Assembly (NCBI RefSeq): GCF_017168145.1
Contig: NZ_JADQTL010000011.1
Location: 62,001 to 126,000 of the forward strand
Length of the DNA: 64,000 bases
From: Anaerovorax sp. IOR16
GTDB lineage: Bacteria; Bacillota; Clostridia; Peptostreptococcales; Anaerovoracaceae
Direction of reading: 5' to 3'
Position 1 is the stretch's first letter. The number at the start of each line of letters is the position of its first letter. Under the pieces are notes generated by a model. It made no database searches. It was given only the letters and a program-made list of their open reading frames with translations, and was not told where the DNA came from. Below are positions 47,704 through 55,592 of this stretch, piece after piece. The position numbers and the translations under genes were made by a program.

Positions 47704-48450
47704 TTACAGTTTGTTAATATTAGATGCTAGATATGCAGCACCAAAACCGTTGTCAATATTTACTACGCCTACGCCGGCTGCACAGCTGTTTAACATTGTC
47801 AGGAGAGCAGATATACCTCCAAAACTGGCTCCATATCCTACACTTGTAGGAACAGCAATCACCGGCTTGTCCACAAGACCACCTACAACACTTGCTAAGG
47901 CACCTTCCATACCTGCTACAACAATAATGACATTTGCAGTACGGATTTGTTTTGTTTTTGATAATAAACGATGAATCCCGGCAACGCCAACATCATAAAT
48001 ACGATCCACTTTGTTGCCAAGAATTTCAGCAGTAATTGCTGCTTCTTCTGCAACCGGAATGTCTGCAGTTCCAGCAGTGATTACTGCAATTGTTTTTTCA
48101 GAACAATGTATTTCTCGTTGTTTTATAACAATAATACGCGCCAGTTCATGATAAACTGCATCCGCTGCAACCTGTTTAATTGCATCATAATGGTTTTGAG
48201 AGGCACGAGTCGCAAGGATATTTGTATTATGAATCATCATATGACGTACGATTTCTGCAGCTTGTTCCGGTGTTTTTCCTTCACAAAAAATGGCCTCTGG
48301 GTAACCTGTCCGAAGATTACGATGCTGGTCAATCGTTGAAAATTCCAACTCCTCAAAAGGGAGTGTCTTTAATTGTTCAATTGCGTCTTCTGGTTTTTTT
48401 TCTCCACTTGCAACTTGATTCAGCACTTTCATTAAGTAAGAATGATCCAT
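47704..48450 (-). CDS. larB: LarB, NaAD carboxylase/hydrolase of nickel-pincer synthesis
   Basis: 248 residues. The C-terminal two thirds have a PurE-like fold ('IAVITAGTADIPVAEEAAITAEILG', 'VIIVVAGMEGALASVVGGLVDKPVIAVPTSVGYG' in pieces), and the N-terminus 'LNQVASGEKKPEDAIEQL' is typical of the family. It carboxylates the pyridinium ring of nicotinic acid adenine dinucleotide and hydrolyses it, giving the LarE substrate. It lies 6 bp after larE and 47 bp before larC. Confidence 0.93.
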   Translation of the reverse strand: MDHSYLMKVLNQVASGEKKPEDAIEQLKTLPFEELEFSTIDQHRNLRTGYPEAIFCEGKTPEQAAEIVRHMMIHNTNILATRASQNHYDAIKQVAADAVYHELARIIVIKQREIHCSEKTIAVITAGTADIPVAEEAAITAEILGNKVDRIYDVGVAGIHRLLSKTKQIRTANVIIVVAGMEGALASVVGGLVDKPVIAVPTSVGYGASFGGISALLTMLNSCAAGVGVVNIDNGFGAAYLASNINKL

Positions 48451-48456
48451 GGTGTT

Positions 48457-49278
48457 TTACCTTTCTAAAGTTTGATTTAGACTTCCCATTTGATAGCCGC
48501 CAAGATCCAATGCGGCATAGAGAAATCCTATTTTTTTTGCAGCAGTGTCTATTTGGTCCATAAGTGAAAGATTGAAAAATTTGCTGCGTTCTTCCGGAGA
48601 AACCTCGATACGTGCAATGCTGCCATGATGACGTACACGACATTGTTTAAATCCGAATTGATGAAGCTCTTTTTCTAGCAAATTAATCGCTTTCAATTTT
48701 TCAATTGTAATTTCTTCTCCATATGGAATACGAGAAGCAAGACAAGCAAATGGTGGCTTGTCCCAGGAAGTATTATTTCTTGATTTTAATAATTGACGTA
48801 TTTCTTCTTTTGTAAAACCTGCGTCTTTTAAAGGACTTATTATATTTAGTTCTTCTAGAGCTAAAAGACCGGGTCGATAGTCATTGATGTCATCATAATT
48901 GGTTCCGTCTGCAACGAAAAAAAATTCATGTTCTTTTGCTTTCTTTAAAATCTCAGAAAAAATAATTTTCTTACATAAATAACATCGGTTAGGAGGATTA
49001 TGTGAGAAAGTATGAAAAGATTGCTCGCTCAATGTAACGTGATAATGTTTTATATTATGTTCTTTGCAGAAGAGATTGGCATCCATTAACTCTTCTTTTG
49101 AATACATAGGGGAATCCACCGTGATTGCAACAACATTTTCTTTTAAGATATCTTTTGCAAACAGTAAAAGAAAGGTACTGTCAACTCCTCCAGAAAAAGC
49201 AATTGCAAGGTTATTGCTTTTTCTCAAAATTGAAGCCAATGCTTCTTGTTTATTTTGTATATCTTTATTATCGTGCAT
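48457..49278 (-). CDS. larE: LarE, ATP-dependent sulphur transferase of nickel-pincer synthesis
   Basis: 273 residues from the ATG at 49278; 'AAAGGG' lies 7 bp before it, and the in-frame ATG at 49299 has no site. PP-loop 'AFSGGVDSTFLL' (~25-36), 'DSPMYSKEELMDANLFC', 'RCYLCKKIIF', 'KPPFACLASRIPYG' and 'CRVRHHGSIARIEV'. It adenylates the pincer carboxylates and transfers sulphur. Several cysteines are present, so I cannot tell whether it sacrifices a Cys or uses an iron-sulphur cluster. First gene of the lar operon. Confidence 0.92.
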   Translation of the reverse strand: MHDNKDIQNKQEALASILRKSNNLAIAFSGGVDSTFLLLFAKDILKENVVAITVDSPMYSKEELMDANLFCKEHNIKHYHVTLSEQSFHTFSHNPPNRCYLCKKIIFSEILKKAKEHEFFFVADGTNYDDINDYRPGLLALEELNIISPLKDAGFTKEEIRQLLKSRNNTSWDKPPFACLASRIPYGEEITIEKLKAINLLEKELHQFGFKQCRVRHHGSIARIEVSPEERSKFFNLSLMDQIDTAAKKIGFLYAALDLGGYQMGSLNQTLER

Positions 49279-49336
49279 AAAATGCCCTTTCTGTTTCATT
49301 TAAATATCTTTCGTATAATTTCAAAAAGAATTTTTA

Positions 49337-49381
49337 AAAACCCTTGAAAAATCAATTTATTTTTGAAATTTCAAGGGTTGT
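49337..49381. terminator. Inverted repeat between peroxiredoxin and the lar operon
   Basis: AAACCCTTGAAA and TTTCAAGGGTT form an interrupted stem with T-runs on both sides. On the minus strand it would end the peroxiredoxin transcript before larE. Confidence 0.65.
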
Positions 49382-49453
49382 TTTTATCAATGGTCTATTT
49401 TATTATGACGTAATTTTATAAAAACATCAAGACCTTTTGTAATATGCCTGTTT

Positions 49454-50116
49454 TTATTTTGATTCCGGCAATGTTGCCATTTTATAACACCAGAACCAAT
49501 CCTCACATTCAAGACCGATTTCTTGTGGATCAGTTTGGCGTCTGAGTAATCCATCGTATGTCATTGGAGGCGGAACGAGAACAGGCTGGCCCGGTTCCCA
49601 GTTTGCCGGTGTTAAAACCTTGTATTCATCGGTTGTTTGGATTGCGATCAACAGCCTTAGTATTTCTTGAATGTTTCTTCCATTTGTTGCAGGATAAATT
49701 AAAATAGCCCGTATTACCTGCATTGGATCAATGATAAATACATCACGGATTGTTGATTGCGTTGTAACATCCGGAGCAAACATACCGTATGAACGAGCTA
49801 TGTCGCCGGTTCGATCTGAGATAACCGGAAATGGAATTGTAATTCCGGTTGTTAAGTAAATGTCATAGATCCACGCAAGATGTGATGGATTGCTGTCAAT
49901 GCTAATTCCTAACAATTGTGCATTTCGATCTACAAAATCCTGATTGGCTTGTGCAAAGGCTACGAATTCCGTAGTACAAACAGGGGTAAAGTCTCCCGGA
50001 TGAGAGAAAAAGACAACCCATTTGCCTTTAAAATCGGACATTTTAATTGGACCCATTGTTGACATTGCCGCAAAATCCGATGCTTGCATGCCAATGTTTA
50101 ATTGAGTAATTTCCAT
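49454..50116 (-). CDS. Prx6-type peroxiredoxin
   Basis: 220 residues. The peroxidatic cysteine lies in 'HPGDFTPVCTTEFVAFA' (~40-56), and Arg in 'DRTGDIARSYGM' is conserved. The C-terminal extension carries a Cys pair 'CEDWFWC' (~207-213), as in archaeal and Thermotoga peroxiredoxins that resolve with the second C-terminal cysteine. It reduces hydrogen peroxide and organic peroxides. Monocistronic, with 'GGAGG' before ATG. Together with rubrerythrin it indicates an anaerobe with peroxide defence. Confidence 0.93.
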   Translation of the reverse strand: MEITQLNIGMQASDFAAMSTMGPIKMSDFKGKWVVFFSHPGDFTPVCTTEFVAFAQANQDFVDRNAQLLGISIDSNPSHLAWIYDIYLTTGITIPFPVISDRTGDIARSYGMFAPDVTTQSTIRDVFIIDPMQVIRAILIYPATNGRNIQEILRLLIAIQTTDEYKVLTPANWEPGQPVLVPPPMTYDGLLRRQTDPQEIGLECEDWFWCYKMATLPESK

Positions 50117-50330
50117 GATAAAAATAAACCTCCATTTTTTTTACTATTTCATTGTATTCGGGTTGACGTAATTGGGTTAAATTCTTGAAATGAAAAGTAT
50201 AAATTATATTTTTCATTTTTAAATATTAGGATAAAGGAATGAAGAAAAAAAACGTGAGAAGTAATTAAGAGATTAGTAAATCAAATTTATGTTGAAGATT
50301 AAAGAAATTAGAAGAATGAAGAATGCAAAA

Positions 50331-50350
50331 GGGATGTTTTAAAAACATCC
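50331..50350. terminator. Short hairpin between the XRE regulator and peroxiredoxin
   Basis: GGGATGTTTT / AAAACATCCC, a perfect palindrome. On the minus strand it lies after the XRE gene and probably terminates it. Confidence 0.6.
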
Positions 50351-50374
50351 CTCTTATGAAAAAAAAATTTACTG

Positions 50375-51103
50375 TTATTTTGATAAAATATAATTAATAT
50401 AATCTGCTATTTGATTATCTTGTTCAATTGTAATATCGCAATGTTCTAAGATGGAAATAGACTGAAGTGTTATTCGTTCATCTTCTTCATTTTCAATATT
50501 ATAAAATATTTTTCCTTCTATAATACCTGGCTTTCTTCCGTATTTTAAAACCATTAAATTATAAAGTTGATCTCCAAGAATATCTTTCCAGTAAATCTGA
50601 TTTAAAAGCATGGACACATACGTTTCAAAGTCAACATGATCTAGTGAAAACTCATTTTTCTCTAAACTTATTGAAAAAAAAGTTCTGAAGTATTCAATAC
50701 AAGCATCAACTTTAGAATTTATTGGGATTGATGGATTATCCATAATTCTCTTAGATTTTCTTTTTAAAAATTCTCTTTCATTATAATCTAATAAGTCACC
50801 AAATTTACTAATTGCATGTAGTTTTTTATAATGGTATTCTTTGTGCTCTGCTGAATCATCCACATCAATCGGATCATATACCAATCCACAGTCTTTGCAT
50901 GTAATTAATTTTTCAAAACCAAGCATAAAGTCAATGGATACATTAAAGCGATCTGCAACTTTTTGTATGTTTTCTGGTCCCGGTGTTTGACCATCCAACC
51001 AATTTTTAATTGTAGTTTGGTGAACTTTTAAATCTTTAGACAGTCTGTAAGGTGTTAGATTCCCGTTTTTCATTAGTTGCTTTAATATTCCAGAGAATGT
51101 CAT
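50375..51103 (-). CDS. XRE-family repressor of the tail-like particle locus
   Basis: 242 residues. Residues ~5-65 are a HTH_3 domain ('NLTPYRLSKDLKVHQTTIKNWL', 'ENIQKVADRFNVSIDFMLG'). A possible metal knuckle follows ('ITCKDCGLVYDP'), then a helical C-terminal region with no recognised peptidase (LexA-like) motif. Divergent to the tail locus and separated from it by an array of TCTAAT operators, so it is the likely master repressor. The signal for derepression is unclear. Confidence 0.75.
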   Translation of the reverse strand: MTFSGILKQLMKNGNLTPYRLSKDLKVHQTTIKNWLDGQTPGPENIQKVADRFNVSIDFMLGFEKLITCKDCGLVYDPIDVDDSAEHKEYHYKKLHAISKFGDLLDYNEREFLKRKSKRIMDNPSIPINSKVDACIEYFRTFFSISLEKNEFSLDHVDFETYVSMLLNQIYWKDILGDQLYNLMVLKYGRKPGIIEGKIFYNIENEEDERITLQSISILEHCDITIEQDNQIADYINYILSK

Positions 51104-51123
51104 AAGTGGGTACCTCCATAAAT

Positions 51124-51270
51124 AGTCTAATTAAATATAGTTTTTTAGATTAAATAACCTTGACACAATCTAATAATATTATATATAATTAGATTATTCC
51201 GAAGAATTGAACAAAATATAAGTCTAATAATATGGTGATATTGTTATTTTAATCTATAAAAATAGACTAT
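51124..51270. promoter_or_regulatory. Operator array and promoter between the repressor and the tail locus
   Basis: Half-sites AGTCTAAT/AATCTAAT and their complements occur at 51124, 51145, 51167, 51188, 51221, 51250 and 51263. The pair AATCTAAT...ATTAGATT (51167-51195) overlies a promoter TTGACA (51160-51165), 18 bp, TATAAT (51184-51189) pointing towards the tail genes, so binding would block it. Confidence 0.65.
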
Positions 51271-51390
51271 CATATTAAGTAAGTTTATGCAAGTATTTTA
51301 AAAAGAAAGGAGGTTCTTGGGGGATATTACATAAAGTATAAACTATTTAATAGGGATTAATAGAAATACGAATGAATAAGGAGAAGAGGA

Positions 51391-51828
51391 ATGTTTGATA
51401 AATATATAAATTATAATCGAATTACAGAGGATATGATCCGCAATCGCGAAGATAATCTTACGGCTTTGGAATCACTAACAGAGCAGTATGCTGAATTGAT
51501 AGCGAAAGATGGCGTAGGGGCAATTAGTTATGAAAAAGAACGTGTTCAAGTAAGCTTAAAAAATGATGCTATGGTTAATAATGCCATCCAAAAAGAAGCA
51601 ATCAAAAAGAAATTGGATGAGTTAAATACAGAGTGTAAATTATTTGAGAAAGCTTGGAAACATCTTACGATGGAGGAGCGGCAAGTACTTGAAGTTTTTT
51701 GCAGCCAAGATTTAAAAAAACAAGATGCAATTGATGTGATTTGTGAACAATTGCATTGCGAACGTGCCACCGCATATCGAAAAAAAGATGCAGCTTTAGG
51801 AAGATTTAAAAAACTATTATTTGCATAA
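51391..51828 (+). CDS. ArpU/sigma-like late transcriptional regulator
   Basis: 145 residues, 'AAGGAGAAG' before ATG. A coiled coil (~15-90) is followed by a sigma-70 region 4-like helix-turn-helix ('LTMEERQVLEVFC', 'QDAIDVICEQLHCERATAYRKKDAALGRF'). Proteins like this lie just before structural operons in clostridial prophages and switch on late genes. The stop is followed by the imperfect repeat GAGACAAAGTT-GAGATGAAAT, a possible target for it. Confidence 0.7.
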   Translation: MFDKYINYNRITEDMIRNREDNLTALESLTEQYAELIAKDGVGAISYEKERVQVSLKNDAMVNNAIQKEAIKKKLDELNTECKLFEKAWKHLTMEERQVLEVFCSQDLKKQDAIDVICEQLHCERATAYRKKDAALGRFKKLLFA

Positions 51829-51908
51829 TGAGACAAAGTTGAGATGAAATAACACTTTTTCAGTGTTATAGTGATATTGGTGAAAGATGCAAAAGATTAT
51901 TCATATTA

Positions 51909-51939
51909 GAGAACCATTATATCAAGATGGTTCTTTTTT
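51909..51939 (+). terminator. Terminator before the tail operon
   Basis: AGAACCAT / ATGGTTCT stem, loop TATATCAAG, T6. It separates the regulator from the tail genes, so these need their own promoter or antitermination. I see no further gene in 51840-52080. Confidence 0.75.
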
Positions 51940-52080
51940 ATTTGTAAATTACATCGTTCACTAATCTATTTAAAAAGAGGCTGTTAAAAAGTCTTTTTAA
52001 ATGTTTTACTGTGGACGTATAAATCACAGATAAGTGCGAGAAGCAACCTCGTAAAATGCGTAATTGAAGATGGAGGGGCT

Positions 52081-52389
52081 ATGAAGAGAAAATTTTTAGA
52101 GGCGCTTAAAATTGAAGGTATGACGAAAGAAGCTATTGATCAGATTATGGCTGAAAACGGACGGGATATTGAGAGAGAAAAGGCAAAGAACAAAGAAAAA
52201 CAGAAAAAGCTCATAGAAAAATACAGCTTAAAAGATGGCATGAAATCTCTCGGAGTCATTGATCCGGACTATCTTATTTTTAAGCATGGGGGTATAGACA
52301 ATTTTTCTTTTAACAAGGAAGGGGAGCCTTTAATGCTGGAAGAGATTCTCAAACCTTATAGAGAATCCTTTCCTTATATTTTCAGATAG
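52081..52389 (+). CDS. Truncated phage scaffold-like (GP20-type) protein
   Basis: 102 residues, 'GGAGGGG' before ATG. It joins the start of a phage minor structural GP20/scaffold protein ('LEALKIEGMTKEAIDQIMAENG') and its end ('LGVIDPDYLIFKHGGIDNFSF', 'LEEILKPYRESFPYIF') around a short charged helix. The long central coiled coil of normal family members is missing, and no capsid gene follows. It may be a relic of lost head genes or a small adaptor kept for tail assembly. Confidence 0.55.
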   Translation: MKRKFLEALKIEGMTKEAIDQIMAENGRDIEREKAKNKEKQKKLIEKYSLKDGMKSLGVIDPDYLIFKHGGIDNFSFNKEGEPLMLEEILKPYRESFPYIFR

Positions 52390-52457
52390 GAGTGTCTGAA
52401 TAAAAAAGTATAATTCAGGGGGAAAATAGAGATTTCATTTATTTGGAGGTGAGGCGG

Positions 52458-52877
52458 ATGATAGATCAAATATTGAAAGGCATGGCGGAAAAATTAAAGA
52501 TTTTCGGTCTGCCGGTTTACTTAAGAGAAGTAAAAGAGGAGCAAAAGACATCCTGCTTCTTTATTTTACCGCTTGCATCCTCTGCTGAAAAAATGATTGG
52601 AAACCGTTATCGGTTAAATCATTCGTTTGAGGTGCAGTATTATCCTCCGATAGAGGAAGCGAATGTTCCGGTGGAGAGCGTAGAGACTTCTATTTTTGAA
52701 ATATTAAGTTACATTTCAGCCGGTGAAGATCTCATTCACGGAACAAAAATGTCCTCAAAAAGCCTGAATGGCGTTTTTCATTTCTATGTAGATTACAACT
52801 TTTACTCTTATAAAGAGGCGGAAAAGGAAAGTGCGATGGAATATGCAGACGTTAAAAATGGTTTAAAGGAGGAATAA
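52458..52877 (+). CDS. Phage tail terminator/completion-like protein (DUF6838 type)
   Basis: 139 residues from ATG 52458 with 'GGAGGTGAGG' just upstream; a TTG at 52443 is inside the site. The pattern 'IDQILKGMAEKLKIFGLPVYLREVKEEQKTSCFFI' (start) and 'VSVETSIFEILSYI' fits small proteins at this place in PBSX- and diffocin-like loci that cap the tail. Position before the sheath gene supports this. The function is inferred from order. Confidence 0.5.
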   Translation: MIDQILKGMAEKLKIFGLPVYLREVKEEQKTSCFFILPLASSAEKMIGNRYRLNHSFEVQYYPPIEEANVPVESVETSIFEILSYISAGEDLIHGTKMSSKSLNGVFHFYVDYNFYSYKEAEKESAMEYADVKNGLKEE

Positions 52878-52879
52878 GG

Positions 52880-53068
52880 ATGAAACTGAAAAAAGAGGTA
52901 TCAAAAACAAATCATACAGAAAAATTTTTGAAAGAAAAATTAATTTTTTCAGGTAGGTACAAAGAGAGCCGTGATTTACTTGAAGTATTACTTGAAGAAA
53001 AACAAGAATATTGTTTTCAGGAAGTAGATTCCTGCATTAATGAATTTTTAAAAAGGAAGGTGAACTAA
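52880..53068 (+). CDS. Small hypothetical tail-locus protein
   Basis: 62 residues, charged and helical ('KLKKEVSKTNHTEKFLKEKLIFSG', 'LLEVLLEEKQEYCFQEVDSC'), with 'GGAGGAATAAGG' before ATG and one base between its stop and the sheath start. Similar small ORFs sit upstream of sheath genes in PBSX-like clusters. Function unknown. Confidence 0.55.
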   Translation: MKLKKEVSKTNHTEKFLKEKLIFSGRYKESRDLLEVLLEEKQEYCFQEVDSCINEFLKRKVN

Positions 53069-54388
53069 ATGGCTTTAGGCGGTGGTGTATTTACTGCACA
53101 AAACAAATTTTATCCAGGCAGCTATATTAATTTTGTATCTGCAAAGAAAGCATCCTCAGCGTTGTCAGACCGCGGATATGCAGCGATGGCTCTGGAACTG
53201 GACTGGGGAAAAGACGGAGAAATTTTTCAGGTAAGTGCGGAGGAGTTTCAAAATAATTCCTTGAAGCTCTTTGGATACAATTATACAGACAAACATATGA
53301 AGGGGCTTCGTGATCTGTTCAAGAATGGATTGAGACTGGCTTACTTTTACCGTTTGAACAGCGGGGATAAAGCAGAAAATGATTTTGCGAAGGCAAAGTA
53401 CAGCGGGATAAAAGGAAACAGCATTCAGATTCGGGTAGCAGCGAATGTAGACGATCCAGAATTATTCGATGTCAGTACTTTATTTGATGCAAAGTTGGTG
53501 GACAAGCAGACTGTAAAAGCAATGACGGAATTAGAAGATAACGATTATGTGGTGTGGAAAAAGAGTGCCTCTTTAGCAGAAAATGCGGGCGTTTCTCTTT
53601 CTAATGGTACGAACAAAGCATCCGTAACCGGAGAGGATTACACGGCATTCTTAAGCAAGGCAGAGAGCTGTTCCTTTAATGTGTTGGGCTGCCTTTCCAC
53701 GGAGGAAACCGTTTGCAATTTATTCACTGCCTTTACAAAGAGGATGAGGGAAGAGCACGGTGTAAAATTCCAGACAGTTCTTTACCGTACAGCTGCCGAT
53801 TACGAAGGGGTAATCAGTGTGGAAAACAAGACAAATGATTCGGAGTATCCGCAATCTTCTTTAGTATATTGGACAGTCGGCGCACAGGCGACCTGCTCTG
53901 TCGGCGGCGGAAGAGCGAGCCTTTCCAATCAACGCTATGATGGTGAATTTGAGGTGGAAGCAGATTATACACAGATTCAGCTCGCTGACGGCTTGAAAAA
54001 AGGAAAATTCTTACTACATAAGGTTGGAGATGAGATTCGTGTGCTGGAGGATATTAATACCTTAACTTCATTCACAAGTGAAAAGAGCAAAGATTTTTCA
54101 GGAAACCAGGCTATCCGTGTTTTGGACCAGATTGCAAATGATATTGCAGATCTTTTCAACAGCAAATACCTTGGAAATATCCCGAACGATAATTCCGGAA
54201 GAGTTATGCTTTGGAATGACATCGTCAGACATCACCAGGAGCTGCAAAAACTGCAGGCCATTGAAAATTTTGCAGCAGATGATATAAAGGTACTCGCTGG
54301 TGACAGCAAGAAAGCAGTTGTTGTAGAAGATCATGTAACATTAGTCAATGCAATGAGCGAGCTATATATGACGGTAGTTGTTCAGTAA
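53069..54388 (+). CDS. Contractile tail sheath protein (XkdK-like)
   Basis: 439 residues, starting 'MALGGGVFTAQNKFYPGSYINFVS', which is typical of PBSX XkdK and related sheaths. The C-terminal domain shows 'NQAIRVLDQIANDIADLFNSKYLGNIPND' and ends with the conserved beta strand 'MSELYMTVVVQ' that interlocks neighbouring subunits. A sheath means a myovirus-type contractile particle. First of the large tail genes. Confidence 0.92.
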   Translation: MALGGGVFTAQNKFYPGSYINFVSAKKASSALSDRGYAAMALELDWGKDGEIFQVSAEEFQNNSLKLFGYNYTDKHMKGLRDLFKNGLRLAYFYRLNSGDKAENDFAKAKYSGIKGNSIQIRVAANVDDPELFDVSTLFDAKLVDKQTVKAMTELEDNDYVVWKKSASLAENAGVSLSNGTNKASVTGEDYTAFLSKAESCSFNVLGCLSTEETVCNLFTAFTKRMREEHGVKFQTVLYRTAADYEGVISVENKTNDSEYPQSSLVYWTVGAQATCSVGGGRASLSNQRYDGEFEVEADYTQIQLADGLKKGKFLLHKVGDEIRVLEDINTLTSFTSEKSKDFSGNQAIRVLDQIANDIADLFNSKYLGNIPNDNSGRVMLWNDIVRHHQELQKLQAIENFAADDIKVLAGDSKKAVVVEDHVTLVNAMSELYMTVVVQ

Positions 54389-54401
54389 AGGAGGGAATGT
54401 T

Positions 54402-54869
54402 ATGAAATTTATGAACTCAAAAGATGCAATAAGTGGTTCTTTGGCAGAATGCTTTTTAACCATTGACGGAAACTGCTATAATTTTATGCAGGCAATTAAC
54501 CTGGAGGCAAAGGTAGAGAAGACAAAAACAGAAATTCCGATTCTCGGAAAGACCGGAAAAGGAAATAAAGCAACAAGCTGGAAGGGAACAGGAAGTGCGA
54601 CGTTCCATTATAATACCTCTGTTTTGAGAGAACTGCTTTATAAATATAAAGAAACCGGAGAAGATATTTACTTTGACATTCAGGTGACCAATGAAGACCC
54701 GGCTTCAGATTTAGGCAGACAGACTGTCATTTTAAAGGACTGCAACGTCAATGGCGGCATTTTAACCAAGTTTGATGCCAGTGCCGAATATTTGGATGAA
54801 GAACTCGAATTTACCTTTGAAGATTTTGAGATTCCGGAAAAATTTAATTTATTAAACGGTATGGAGTAA
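54402..54869 (+). CDS. Tail tube protein (XkdM-like)
   Basis: 155 residues from ATG 54402 behind 'AAAGGAGGG', 13 bp after the sheath. 'MNSKDAISGSLAECFLTIDGN' start, 'TEIPILGKTGKGNKATSWKGTGSATFHYNTS' middle, and 'FTFEDFEIPEKFN' end match phage-like element PBSX protein XkdM. It forms the inner tube under the sheath. Confidence 0.9.
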   Translation: MKFMNSKDAISGSLAECFLTIDGNCYNFMQAINLEAKVEKTKTEIPILGKTGKGNKATSWKGTGSATFHYNTSVLRELLYKYKETGEDIYFDIQVTNEDPASDLGRQTVILKDCNVNGGILTKFDASAEYLDEELEFTFEDFEIPEKFNLLNGME

Positions 54870-54885
54870 TGCAGAGGAGAAAATT

Positions 54886-55308
54886 ATGAGTAATTTAGAT
54901 GCTTTTTTAAATCCTGTAAAAGAAGAAAACGTAAAGGTAGTGGTAAGTAAGCGTTTTGTCGGAGAAGACGGAAATCCCGTAGAATGGGAGCTTCGGGCTT
55001 TGACTGGTGAAGAAGATGAGGCAATACGGAAAAAGTGTACAAGATCTGTTCAGGTACCGGGAAAAAGAGGACAATATACGAATGAAACGGATATCAACCG
55101 TTATCTCGGAGAGCTGGCAGCTGCATGCACGGTATATCCTAATTTAAATGACGCTGCTTTACAGAAGGCTTATGGTGTTTTAGGAGCGGATTCCTTATTG
55201 AAAACAATGCTGAAAGCAGGGGAATATGCTGAATATCTTGAAAAGGTGCAAAAAATAAGCGGATATGACCAAACGATGGAAGATTTGGTGGACGAAGTAA
55301 AAAACTAA
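54886..55308 (+). CDS. Tail assembly chaperone, short form (XkdN-like, gpG-type)
   Basis: 140 residues. 'LDAFLNPVKEENVKVVVSKRF', 'EWELRALTGEEDEAIRKKC' and 'YLGELAAACTVYPNL' match XkdN proteins, which guide the tape measure during tail assembly. The last codons GTA AAA AAC before the stop form the slippery heptamer A-AAA-AAC (55299-55305), so a longer fusion product is also expected. Confidence 0.88.
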   Translation: MSNLDAFLNPVKEENVKVVVSKRFVGEDGNPVEWELRALTGEEDEAIRKKCTRSVQVPGKRGQYTNETDINRYLGELAAACTVYPNLNDAALQKAYGVLGADSLLKTMLKAGEYAEYLEKVQKISGYDQTMEDLVDEVKN

Positions 55309-55481
55309 TTGAGGAGGGCGATGCGGAAGCAAATTTCGAATATTATGCTCTCCACAAATTGAGGATTCTGCCGAGCACGCTCTTGTCAATGAGCCGGGAG
55401 GAAAAGGCATTTATTTATGCCTCCATTCAATTACGCATGGAAGCGGAAAAAAGAGAGGCAAGAAAGGCAAGAAAAAAATAA
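54886..55481 (+). CDS. Tail assembly chaperone, -1 frameshift fusion (gpGT-type)
   Basis: A -1 slip on A-AAA-AAC at 55299-55305 leads from '...VDEVKN' into a frame starting with CTA at 55305. It reads 'LIEEGDAEANFEYYALHKLR', then 'LPSTLLSMSREEKAFIYASI', and stops at 55481. The extension is 58 residues and resembles the second half of chaperone pairs in contractile phages. The extension frame has no start codon of its own with a good ribosome binding site, supporting translation by frameshift. Confidence 0.75.
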
Positions 55482-55485
55482 AAAT

Positions 55486-55533
55486 AAAACGCTTTGAGCT
55501 TATAACAAAATGTTTTGGCTTCAAAGCGTTTTT
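55486..55533 (+). terminator. Hairpin between the chaperone and tape measure genes
   Basis: AAAACGCTTTGA (55486-55497) pairs with TCAAAGCGTTTT (55520-55531), followed by T's. A terminator here would lower tape measure expression relative to sheath and tube. Confidence 0.65.
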
Positions 55534-55592
55534 CTTTTACAAATAGAGTCTTTGATTTTATTATTTGTAGAAGAAAGGAAGGGAGTGAGGGA

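Noticed and set aside
51840-52080. CRISPR or riboswitch in the gap before the tail operon
   Set aside because: Only one short imperfect repeat and ordinary hairpins; no repeat-spacer periodicity and no known aptamer core.
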